A stretch of DNA of 64,000 bases from Antedon mediterranea (taxonomy: Eukaryota > Echinodermata > Crinoidea > Comatulida > Antedonidae): assembly GCF_964355755.1 (NCBI RefSeq), contig NC_092677.1, forward strand, positions 25,576,101-25,640,100. Direction: 5' to 3'. Below, piece after piece: positions 54,521 to 64,000 of this stretch (position 1 is the first letter of the stretch; each line of letters starts with the position of its first letter). A model generated the notes under the pieces. That model was given only the letters and a program-made list of their open reading frames with translations, had not been told where the DNA came from and did no database searches. A program made the position numbers and the translations under genes.

Positions 54521-55667
54521 TAGAATCAGAACAAAACAATTTATACGTTCACCTGTTACCTGGATGGATTAGGAACATTCCTCTAATATTGAAAATATAT
54601 TTAACGACTAAGAATAGATCAATTGACGGGGAGCAGCCGAGCGGCAATGCCTCCTTTGGGCCTAGAATACAATGCTTTTATATTTCTCGCACCAACGTGT
54701 GACGTTTCTGGTTGTTACTCATGTCCAATTTAATTAATTCCATTGTGTTGTGGTTAATTTACTGTATTACACAGAATAGATCAACCTTTTGTATATGTTA
54801 TGGTATTGTATGAATATACTTTCTATTAAAACGAATAAAATACTTTTTAATAAAATGGACAGTGTATGGCTTGGGTTACTGTATCAATGTGCAAGTTTCT
54901 ATATTCATAATAGGTTGCCTTAAAGTCACGTTCATGGATGGAGAAGATACAATAGACACACCGCAAACAAAAAGAAGAAATTATTAAAAATAATTAATAT
55001 ATGATGATCAAACGTGATATTCTAATGAAATAGGCGTTTCTTTTATATTGATATTTATTTTATTTCATTTCAAGAACGACAAAATATAGTAAATGGAGGT
55101 TCCATTTGTGGACGAATAAAGTTACCTTATCTGAAAAGCGTACATTTATTTTTGATCTTTAATTAAAGATTTTAATTTTAAAATTATTATTGAGTGTTAT
55201 TGAACTTTTTCATAAAATTTTTTTTAAAATGCATATTTTGTCATGTTCCGAATAAAGCATTGGCGAGTATTAACATCGTGTTTACACATCGTAAATATAA
55301 CAAACATTCATAGAAGTTGAAACCTTTGGGATAAGATACAAATCACACGGCGACCTGCTGTAATAAAATACAAATACGTTTTAACAGCTCGGTAGGCACA
55401 CCATGTTCGTTCTCGTTGATACCTTTTCTGTCTGCAAATTCTAACCATTACGAAATATACTTTGTTATAATAGTGCCGATAACATGAATGTCGTAAATTA
55501 ACGGTTTTTAATGGGGCATGACATTGTCACGTTAAATTAAAGGAAATATTAATATTTTGACGGTGAATGACCCAAATCAAAATGTAGGCCTAACTTGCAT
55601 ATTTCTATTACGAGGGCCCGGGTTACCTAGCGGTCAGTTGGCTTTCGTTCTCGTACTTTACGATCTT

Positions 55668-55803
55668 TATGCTTGGTTCCCACTAGTGACGCAATGCAAG
55701 GGACGAAATCATGACGCGATCGAGGATCGTCGGAAATGTCGCTTGTGATTGGTGAACTTAATTTTAGTTGCTCGTGACGTCATTGCGTTGCAACCAAGTT
55801 TTA
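55668..55803. mobile_element. Family A MITE, diverged short copy
   Basis: GCTTGGTTCCCACTAGTGAC at the left and CATTGCGTTGCAACCAAG at the right, with CGCTTGTGATTGGTGAA inside. About 136 bp. Confidence 0.7.
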
Positions 55804-56049
55804 TTGCATAAAGATATCACTTTGCTAAAAATTTTAATTTATTAAAACTGGAGAAGGGGAAAAAACAATAAAATTCGAGTTCCAACTATCATTCTGAACT
55901 GCAATGACTGTTAAAATTGAAGAAGTAGAATTGGTGTTGACATTTTACGGACCCTTTTTTACGGTTCCGTAACAGAATTTTTCTGATTGTTTGCGGATCT
56001 CTCCTATACGTGGTCGCGACATTTTTTTTAAAACCATATTTAATGAGGG

Positions 56050-56227
56050 TTCACAAGACAAACATTATACACAAGATGCTCTACATAAACAAAGTCTTAT
56101 TACATATCTTTGTGAGTGGAGTTGTAATTTGGTCCTTAGAAAAAAAATCCTGACATGTGACGGGACTTGAACCCAGGACTCTTGGAGTGGTAGCCAAGCA
56201 TCATAACCACCAAGCCACAACTCCACT
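56050..56227 (-). mobile_element. tRNA-derived SINE (family 1)
   Basis: On the minus strand: CAGTGGAGTTGTGGCTTGGT, B box GGGTTCAAGTCC, TCCTAAGGACC..., then CAACTCCACTC and GTAGAGCATCTTGTGTATAA. It matches 38199-38465. Confidence 0.78.
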
Positions 56228-56269
56228 GTTCGAATAACCAATCGCTTGTGATTGGTCAAATCACTTAAG

Positions 56270-56446
56270 CTTGGTTCCCACTCGCAAGGACGTTAACCAA
56301 TGACAAGCGACAGTTCGGATAATCCATCGCTTGTGATTGGTCAATTCACTTACGATGCGTTACGTCCTTGTGTTGTGTCTCTAGTGGGACCCAAGCATTA
56401 CGCTGCGCTTACGTCCTTGCGTTGCGTCCTAATGGGAACCAAGGTA
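56270..56446. mobile_element. Family A MITE with extra right arm
   Basis: GCTTGGTTCCCACTCGCAAG to CTAGTGGGACCCAAGCATTA, followed by a second right arm ending AATGGGAACCAAGG. It abuts the SINE at 56050-56227. Confidence 0.75.
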
Positions 56447-57349
56447 TATAGGTCAGTGTGTATTGTTTACTGACCCCTTGATTAGTGTGCCCCTCTGTTT
56501 CCAAGGTTGGGAACCACTAACCCAGTCTTTCCATTTTATCGCCAATAAACTGCAGAATTAACGAGTAGACTAGGCCTACACAAGAATGACATAATTTACA
56601 TCATCCTCCAATCTATTTAAAAATAATACAGTAGTGCGTGCTTGATATATATTCCTTAACAGAACACGAAACGTACAATTGGTTTGTGTAATTCTTATCG
56701 GCTCTAAACCATCAATTTGTTTACACTATAAAGGCCCAGTTTTATGTTTGGAGATCGCGACATTTGCTCCCTTGTACAAACTCTGCGACTTTTACGAAGT
56801 CGTTATAAGGTGTTTACATTTCTGACGTTTAACTGTCTATAACTATATAGCCCAGACTGATTAAATAATATCTGGCAATAAAATTAAGCTTCAGGTACCA
56901 TTGGTGGACGATGATCGGCTACATGCTCTATACGCCAGACGCAGCAAATTGCATTAGGCCTAACATCTTCAGGAAACTTTTCCGGTGATTCTAAACAATT
57001 TAAATTAGGGGCTTAAAAAACCTCAACAAAGTTAATGTCGCTCTACATATTGATTGATTTACTAGACTAACCAGAGTCACACAAATACATAAATATAAAC
57101 ATATAAAACCATTAAAAATTCAGAAAACAGTAAGACTCGAGTTAAAAGGATATTCTGAAAAGTAAAATACTTAATTCCATTGGGGTACGGTCGATCTAGA
57201 ACACGGAAAAACAAATTAGACAGTTCCCTACACAAATGATAAAAGGAGAAATTAAAATTCAATAATTCAAAATTTACAATAGACTATTATTTAAAATTTG
57301 TATAAAAATGGTTTTAAACATAAAAAAATACAATTTCAAGCAAAGCAAA

Positions 57350-58030
57350 ACAAGGTCCGATCCTGGGACATACACTACCAAAAAGATGTAAACAAATTAA
57401 TTGATGTTTAGGCCTAACACGTCGATAGAGTCCGATCCTGGGACATGCACTATATAAAAGAGTGTTAGACAAATCAAATAATTTGTAGGCCTAATACACG
57501 TAGTCGATAGAGTCCGATCCTGGGACATGTACTATATAAAAGAGTGTTAGACAAATCAAATGATTTGTAGGCCTAATACACGTAGTCGATAGAGTCCGAT
57601 CCTGTGACATGTACTATATAAAAGAGTGTTAGACAAATCAAATGATTTGTAGGCCTAATACACGTAGTCGATAGAGTTCGATCCTGGGACGTCACTACAT
57701 AAAAGAGTGTTAGACAAATCAAATAATTTGTAGGCCTAATACACGTAGTCGATAGAGTCCGATCCTGGGACATGCACTATATAAAAGAGTGTTAGACAAA
57801 TCAAATAATTTGTAGGCCTAATACACGTAGTCGATAGAGTCCGATCCTGGGACATGTACTATATAAAAGAGTGTTAGACAAATAAAATGATTTGTAGGCC
57901 TAATACACGTAGTCGATAAAGTCCGATCCTGTGACATGTACTATATAAAAGAGTGTTAGACAAATCAAATGATTTGTAGGCCTAATACACGTAGTCGATA
58001 GAGTCCGATCCTGGGACGTCACTACATAAA
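57350..58030. repeat. 82-bp tandem array, each unit with a TATATAAA box
   Basis: About eight units with an exact 82-bp step (starts at 57431, 57513, 57595 and so on): GTCGATAGAGTCCGATCCTG, GGACATGTACTATATAAAAG, AGTGTTAGACAAATCAAATG, ATTTGTAGGCCTAATACACG, TA. Frames across it are short. Units are highly alike, with two variants (GGGACGTCACTACATAAA and GTGACATG). Confidence 0.94.
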
Positions 58031-58751
58031 CGTATTAGAAAAATCGATTGGTACTATAGTATGATAATTAATTGAAATTGTTCGACTATGTTGCCCCATT
58101 TTCTGATGACTTATTACTTATTTGTTTAGTATTTTCATGTCGGTAATTGTTTTCATGTTCACACTTCACATATAAACAAATCATAATGTATATACAATAA
58201 AATGCTAAACCTAATAATTTCGTGGGAAAAAATAACGAATAGACATCCTTCTATCCGGAATATTCTTCCAGATTAAATAACTATGTTTGTGTTAGTTTTA
58301 CTATTATTGTTTTTGCATCTGCCCTAGTTATTTCGATCAGTTGCGAAAAATATTATTCATATATTCATTATTATATGTTATGTGTATTGTATATAAACAT
58401 GATATATTCGTGGGGTTATTCGAGGTCAACCAGCAAGTAGTAGTAGCGCGGTTAGAGTTGGTTGTAGGGTCTTGGACGTAATACACAAGAATACGCTTGA
58501 TTTTCCCATTCGGAACGCAGCGCAAGGATGACGTGGTGGATCGTCTGGTGATTGCTCAACTCACGTTTGTATTGTGCTTACGTCATGTGTTGCGTAGAAA
58601 TGGAAGCAACCTAGCATTGTGCGTCCAAGTGCATCATATTATTGTATATTAGGCCTGTATCATATTGTTAAATTTATTAATTAGCAAATTATATTTACAT
58701 CTATCTGTATATAGACGTTGATTAATTGTGTTTTACAATGAATGAGCATTA

Positions 58752-58952
58752 AGCGTGGTTCCCACTAGAACGCAACGCAAAGCGACGTATTGACGTAAAG
58801 TGCTGTATTGCGTAATCACAAACGGGAACCGACGACGCAATAGTGCTGTAAACATCACAGGTTTGATTTCACGCAGGCGGGGGCAAATACAATTATTGGA
58901 AGGGCATTTGCTTACGTTGCGTAGATTGCGTTACGTAAGTGGGAACCAAGCT
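58752..58952. mobile_element. Family A MITE, subfamily with AGAACGCAACGC ends, TTA duplication
   Basis: AGCGTGGTTCCCACTAGAAC to GTGGGAACCAAGCT, flanked by TTA at 58749-58751 and 58953-58955. The inside (CAAACGGGAACCGACGACGC and AACATCACAGGTTTGATTTC) is shared with 63258-63420 and differs from the other copies. Confidence 0.87.
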
Positions 58953-59977
58953 TTAGTAACTACTATTTTGATGTTTAATCTGTTTTTGTTTTGCAGCTTT
59001 GGAATGCCATATTCGAAACAGAGGTTCCTGAATTTTCTTGCCATTTAAAAAAATGAACATTGCTTTATGCATTGATGCCGTTGACGTCCTATACCGAAAA
59101 AGGTAAGTTTTATTATGTAACTAAGCATGCGCATTTAGATAAATCAATCACGAAGCAAATTGGTTGAATGTTCGAGCAATGAACATTGGTCAGTTAACTT
59201 TATGGACCTATTTTCGCTTGTCATTCAGTTGACAGTATGATTAAAACTTGTTAATGACGTCATATGCACCCACTTTCAACACAATCATTGAGGTTGAGTG
59301 GTAATATGTAACCAATCAAAACACCGCGAGCTGATAACGCCACGCCTATTGCGTTGATTGACATATTAACGCCTGCGCAACAATTACGAAAGTTTTATTC
59401 GTATTTAAATATTTTTTTAAAACAAAACAGTACTATTCCGTGATTTGAGAGCAGTTGAAAGATTTACGTCGTGCTGCTAACATAATTGTAAACGTTGGAA
59501 TCTTTTGTGTTGAAATCGTAGATTTTGTGAGGCACCCCCTTTTTAATTTTCGGCGCTTCCCTCTTCTTTGAGAGTCACTTACCATAAACTTTCTGATTGT
59601 ATAGTTTATTGTTCGTAAAATGCTTAAATAGCCGAGATATACCTCCAGAGAGTCAGTCACGGCTTTTTGAACGCAAAGTGCAGAAAAGAAAGGATTCTAT
59701 TGAAAACTGTAAGTTTATTTGTTTTCTTTTTATATTACCAGTATAGTTCTAATAAAGCACGTCTTTTTTACTTCTGAAATTTCTTGTTCGCTGATCACAT
59801 GTGAAAGATAGTATTGGCGTGCACGTTGCTAGTTTGAAATCCGATATTTGTTTGACAAAAGATGCTTTTATTTCGGTGTACAAATTAGGGCTATCATTTG
59901 TGGAGAAAACTGTTAGTATCGTAACGTAAAAAAAAATGTACCAACAAATTTCGACTCGATCATCCCCAGATTCATAC

Positions 59978-60129
59978 AGGTCTGTCTACACTATAAACTA
60001 GTTTGGCAAAAAAAAAAATGTAAAGTGTCCAAATAGGCTAGTGATATGCCCAATATGGTTGTGATATGACGTCATCGGGTCCATATAATAGGCACATCAC
60101 ATTTTTTGTTTTATAGTGTGGACAGAACT
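59978..60129. mobile_element. MITE family B, diverged
   Basis: GGTCTGTCTACACTATAAAC to TTATAGTGTGGACAGAACTT with TAGTGATATGCCC and GGCACATCACATTTTTT inside. A stub of family A (GGTTTGGTTCCCACTAGG) follows at about 60178. Confidence 0.75.
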
Positions 60130-61811
60130 TAAGAATCAGGATCCTTGTTGTTTAGAATCGGATACTACGCGTACTAAGGTTTGGTTCCCACTAGGACGCG
60201 CAACACAAGGACGTCAATTAATTTATTTTTTGAAAATTGTATCGATCGTTAAAATTATTTGCAATATATAATGTTTAGCTTAATTTTGTCTGTAATTCCG
60301 AATTACAAAACCTGCCCCAGGCCATAATTGATGGGTTTCCTTTGTAGGCCCAAAGTGAATTTGTTTCCACACAATATTTTCTCACTGAATACAACATACG
60401 CAAAAGTGCTTCTCCATGAATTACGATAAAAATAACCATTCAGCGGCGCCAATCAATGCGTTTATTAATTTTCTGTATCCAAACCTCAATAGCATTGGCC
60501 AAATCGAGAGTACAATTCACCTACTAGACTTTTAATGCTCCTAGATTTCTAAATTCAGATTTATATTGTTGATCACTTTCTTTAAAAAGTGTAATTACAT
60601 TTTCTGCCTGAACTGTTACTATTCATGGTTGATATTTGTTTACCAGAGGTTTATGGCAATCCTGGCGGTGTTTGTATGTCACTCGAAGACGTGTTACCCA
60701 CTTGAGTTTGGGCGCTACCAATTAAAACGTTTTATGCTACCTGAATTTTGTTGTTAAATTTGCATAGTATTTTACAACGCACAATTTCTTTTCAACTTTG
60801 TGTTTGTTGTGTTTGCACTTGGAACTTGTACGTCGCTCTGTCGTTTGTTGATTATAGACTTTCTTTTATTTTTATAGGTCTTTTCACTTTATCGATTCCG
60901 CATCAGTGCCTGGGTGAACCTTGTACAGAGTAATTTTCATTGGTAAGAATTCCTTTATTGTTATAATACCTTTTGTTGATTTATTTATTTATTCATAAGC
61001 TTGCTACGGCTGTTAATAGAGGTTACAACGGATTATGTTGCATGTTAGATTGTAATGGATCATCTTTTTCAGTTTTCTTTTGTCATACAACTCTTACACA
61101 ATTGAATTTTTAATTGCTCGAATTTCCAAAAGCGTCCCGTATACGAAAAAGTGTAAAGACTTTATTTAAAAGTGCTCGTACCTTTCTCTCGAATAACGTT
61201 TTGACGTTGGTGGCAGCACAAAAGCAGTTGTTGCTTTTATGTAAAATAACTTGCGTCGTTGTCGCGCCATACATTACATAAAGAAAATGCTTAAATGAAA
61301 AGGCTTCATCAGATATATGAATATAGACTGCTTTATACAATACGCATGTCAATAATTATTTTTATATAAAAAATGTTCTTTGTATTATGGCGTTTTCGAT
61401 TTGCGACGACGACCTAACTAGGTCAGGTCAAGTCAATCTATCTAGAAACCATTAAAACTGTGTTGAGGTGGGGAGCAAAGAAGCAGGTCCCCGCACAAAC
61501 ATGTCCTACTTTTGTCTTTTGTAAATGTTTTCTTCTCCCAATTTGAACTCAATACATTTAATAATCACCTTCTTGCTTTAAACTCCAAAAAAATCTTTTT
61601 ACTGAATTGTTTGTTTATGTGTGTTACTACTCTACTCTACTGTTGCTAATACAAACCGGTATATTTTCTTGTTGCTAAATATGGGCATTTTTTCTTTACT
61701 GTTTGGTGAATAGGGCTTCTCAATTGTGAGACATTTGGGACAATAATTTAACCTTATTAACACAAGTAACCGTTGAATAATCTAACGACATTAACATTCT
61801 AACTGTTTAAA

Positions 61812-63248
61812 ATGGAAAAGCTTGGCGTTTTTCTTCAATGCTTTGTTTTTGCTTTGCTTGTAAGCAACGTGCTTGCTGTTAATATTACGATTTCTAATTC
61901 TGGAGATAATAATGATGATGATAATAGCTTATACGTTTTTGCTGACGAGGTTGAAATCTTGAAAGTCTGTGTCGAAAATGCAGAAGACATATCGGATTTA
62001 ACTTTAGTGGCGGTTTCCAAAGATGAAGATATTTTTCGGATAGCAAATGATAGTTTGAGATTTTCGGTGACGACAAATGAAACTGTTGAAATCGGTATTC
62101 TGGGTGTGTTTGTTGGCATAGAAGATATTGAGCTCAAATTGGAAAGAGGTGGCGATGTCATTAAGAATGGTAACCATGTGATCAAAGTGAAAAGGCAGCC
62201 TTCTATACTTGTTGTCATTTACACGTGGAGTATAACAGCTTGGCTTCTTATATCTTATATTACAATGGGATGCAAGATGGACTGGAGAATTATCAGAGAG
62301 AAACTTCGCCGACCATACGGTGTCCTTATTGGAGCGTTTTGCCAATTTATCATCATGCCTGCTCTTTCGTTTGGCCTTGCTAAACTGCTTAACTTGGACG
62401 ACGCTGCGGCCATTGGTCTTGTCACTATTGGGTCATGTCCGGGTGGCTGGCTTAGTAACGTCTTCAGTTTACTACTTGACGTCGATTTTGTTCTAAGTCT
62501 TACAATGACATTTATCTCAACAATCCTAGCTCTCGGATTCATGCCACTGAACTTGTTCTTATACGCGAGCCAATTCACAGGCGATAACGAAAACCTGAAA
62601 ACACCGTTTTTTGATATCATGATCCAGTTGGTTACTCTTGTCATACCGGTATTTATTGGTATGGTGATTTTATACAAGTTTCCTAAGTTGGCTGACATCT
62701 GCCTAAAGTGTTTAAAACCGTTCGCTGTGATTCTTCTTGTTATGGGCTTGGGATTAGGAACGCCAGCGCAGCTATATGTGTATTTTTCTGACTGGGAAAT
62801 ATTTGTGGCAGGGGTGTCCCTACCTTTCATCGGAGGCTGTATCGGCTTTGGCATCGCGAAGATCGCAAGAATAGAACTAAAGTCTTCTGTCACGATATCT
62901 TTAGAAACTGGCGTTCAGAATAGTCTGCTAGCTATTGCGATGGTTAGGATTTCTTATCCGCAACCAGAATCCGACCTAATCAACCGCGTGCCGTTTCTCG
63001 TTGTTCTGTTCACCTCACTGGAAGGGACCATTTTGACCATCGCCAAAGTAGTCGTTCAGAAATATTTTTGGAAGTCTGGTGGTGAAGTGGAAGAGGTGGA
63101 AATCCGTAATAAGGGTAAACATCCCGAAATGATAGAGATCGACGGGAAGAAGTGTATAACGTCCGTTTCTGTTGGGATTCAAGTTGGAGAGGAGAACAGC
63201 GATAATGATGATGTATCCCTCGATAATCCGGGTTTCACTAAGGATTAG
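61812..63248 (+). CDS. SLC10A3/SLC10A5-like sodium/bile acid cotransporter family protein
   Basis: A single uninterrupted 478-aa frame. Residues 1-22 are a signal peptide (LQCFVFALLVSNVLA). Residues 23-130 form an acidic extracellular domain with likely N-glycosylation sites (NIT 24, NDS 79, NET 89), as in SLC10A3 and SLC10A5. The SBF transporter domain follows (about 131-430) with 8-9 hydrophobic segments, SCPGGW (208-213) in the position of the family's conserved CPGG turn, and ETGVQNS (365-371), which contains the Glu and Gln used for sodium binding in bacterial ASBT. The cytoplasmic tail (about 430-478) is acidic. SLC10 proteins are plasma-membrane transporters; A3 and A5 have no proven substrate, so neither has this one. 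The coding region is intronless; 5' UTR introns are possible (acceptor TTTGGTGAATAG at about 61713). Confidence 0.93.
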   Translation: MEKLGVFLQCFVFALLVSNVLAVNITISNSGDNNDDDNSLYVFADEVEILKVCVENAEDISDLTLVAVSKDEDIFRIANDSLRFSVTTNETVEIGILGVFVGIEDIELKLERGGDVIKNGNHVIKVKRQPSILVVIYTWSITAWLLISYITMGCKMDWRIIREKLRRPYGVLIGAFCQFIIMPALSFGLAKLLNLDDAAAIGLVTIGSCPGGWLSNVFSLLLDVDFVLSLTMTFISTILALGFMPLNLFLYASQFTGDNENLKTPFFDIMIQLVTLVIPVFIGMVILYKFPKLADICLKCLKPFAVILLVMGLGLGTPAQLYVYFSDWEIFVAGVSLPFIGGCIGFGIAKIARIELKSSVTISLETGVQNSLLAIAMVRISYPQPESDLINRVPFLVVLFTSLEGTILTIAKVVVQKYFWKSGGEVEEVEIRNKGKHPEMIEIDGKKCITSVSVGIQVGEENSDNDDVSLDNPGFTKD

Positions 63249-63257
63249 TTCGTCTAA

Positions 63258-63420
63258 AGCGTGGTTCCCACTAGAACGCAACGCAGCGACGTATTGACGC
63301 AAAGTTCTGTATTGCGTAGTCACAAGTGGGAACCGACGACCCAACAGTGCTGCAAACATCGCAGGTTTGATTTTCTTACGATTGATTGCGTTTCGTTGCG
63401 TCGCTAATGGGAACCAAGCC
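63258..63420. mobile_element. Family A MITE, second subfamily, right after the transporter stop codon
   Basis: AGCGTGGTTCCCACTAGAAC to GGGAACCAAGCC, flanked by TAA (63255-63257) and TTA (63421-63423). It begins 9 bp after the stop codon, so it must be in the 3' UTR. Confidence 0.85.
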
Positions 63421-63423
63421 TTA

Positions 63424-64000
63424 CTAGTGGTATCACCAGTGAGACTAAAGTTTGGATTGTTAGCTAGAAATCAAGCTCAGATTGGTTTCCTTCAAAAATC
63501 CGGATCATTGTCTTGACAATTGTTCATCTGCATACATTTGCATATACACAAAATGATTTCTAGTCATCAATGATTTATTTTAAAGCGCGCAAAAGTTTTA
63601 TATTTGTTTGTTGTTTTTGTCTAAAAGACCATGTTTTATATATTGTTTTTTACAGAATGTATTTTAAAGCGCGCACAAGTTTTAAATTTGTTTGTTTTGT
63701 TGTCTAGAAGAAGATGTTTAATTATAACGTAGAAAAAAACATTGCTTCTAAAAGAAGTACATTGTATAATTTCAAACAAAAGTGGAGATTAATAGAAGAT
63801 TATATTTAATAACTTAATGATACTGTTTCTCGAGGAAATGACTTACTTTTGTGTATTATTATTATTACGCTTGCTCTTTATTATTGTATTAAATTAAAAT
63901 TTAAACCAGAAATTATTATTTGCACTTGTTAGATATTTTTAATTATTTATTATAGGCATGCTATTAGTTCCTTGGTTACAATACAGATAATTAAAAATAT
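63424..64000. other. 3' flank of the SLC10A-like gene
   Basis: AT-rich DNA with no gene. TTTTAAAGCGCGCAAAAGTT and a near-copy (TTTTAAAGCGCGCACAAGTT) occur about 80 bp apart, each followed by TTTGTTTGTT, so there is a short direct duplication (about 63578-63715). Confidence 0.55.

Larger units (their letters stand above)
46955..61811. other. Gene-poor region between NCOA5 and the SLC10A-like gene
   Basis: About 14.9 kb with no supported protein gene. It begins with the NCOA5 3' UTR (possible AATAAA signals at about 47477-47505). The reading frames present are short, mostly lack an ATG in a good context and match nothing I know. Dated repeats, MITEs, LINE tails and minisatellites listed separately fill much of it; 54800-55550 and 60250-61800 show nothing beyond AT-rich DNA. 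A possible 5' UTR exon for the transporter ends at a donor after ATTGAAAACT (about 59710). Confidence 0.6.

Noticed and set aside
57350-58030. Regular array considered as CRISPR
   Set aside because: The whole 82-bp unit repeats without unique spacers and the genome is animal.
59433-59660. 75-codon basic minus-strand frame
   Set aside because: No ATG start and no similarity; contains a GT that could end an exon, but nothing else supports a gene.
62255-62893. 212-codon frame on the minus strand
   Set aside because: Antisense shadow of the SLC10A-like gene.

Overview
The window is nuclear DNA from an animal, most likely a marine invertebrate deuterostome such as an echinoderm; the species cannot be named from this sequence. 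Evidence: every gene is split by GT-AG introns, the proteins resemble single-copy vertebrate genes, the DNA is AT-rich, and the non-coding part is crowded with short inverted-repeat transposons, tRNA-derived SINEs, decayed LINEs and minisatellites. The palindrome TAGGCCTA is also strikingly frequent. There are no bacterial operons, CRISPR arrays or rRNA genes. || Six conserved genes were assembled exon by exon; in each, reading frame and splice phase agree across all junctions, and total length fits the family. A seventh coding region is a hypothetical single-exon ORF, and an eighth is a long intronless transporter ORF. Left to right: TPPP-family p25-alpha protein (minus, 3 exons, 164 aa); ADCK5-type mitochondrial atypical kinase (minus, 12 exons, about 597 aa); PRMT7 arginine methyltransferase (plus, 9 exons, 688 aa); MVD diphosphomevalonate decarboxylase (minus, 9 exons, 404 aa); an unrecognised 88-aa ORF (plus); CNEP1R1, the nuclear envelope phosphatase regulatory subunit (minus, 6 exons, 126 aa); an NCOA5-type coactivator carrying an N-terminal RRM (plus, 9 exons, 693 aa); and an SLC10A3/A5-like transporter (plus, one coding exon, 478 aa). 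|| Layout: ADCK5/PRMT7 and CNEP1R1/NCOA5 are head-to-head pairs, and MVD is head-to-head with the small ORF. PRMT7 and MVD converge. The genes have unrelated housekeeping jobs (microtubules, mitochondrial CoQ-type kinase, arginine methylation, isoprenoid synthesis, lipin phosphatase control, transcription and RNA, solute transport), so the order looks like ordinary metazoan gene packing rather than a pathway cluster. || Accessory DNA: 3-9.2 kb and 47-61.8 kb are gene-poor. Two abundant MITE families end in AGCKTGGTTCCC and AGCTCTGTCTACAC and are flanked by TTA or TAA duplications, as expected for PIF/Harbinger derivatives. Other items are a 1.27-kb foldback element with 8-bp flanking repeats in PRMT7 intron 8, a SINE nested inside a MITE in MVD, a LINE hit by a SINE and a MITE inside NCOA5, two G/C-rich elements ending in CCGTATTTATT, a tRNA-like locus between direct repeats, and minisatellites with units of about 18, 20, 24, 27, 50 and 82 bp.
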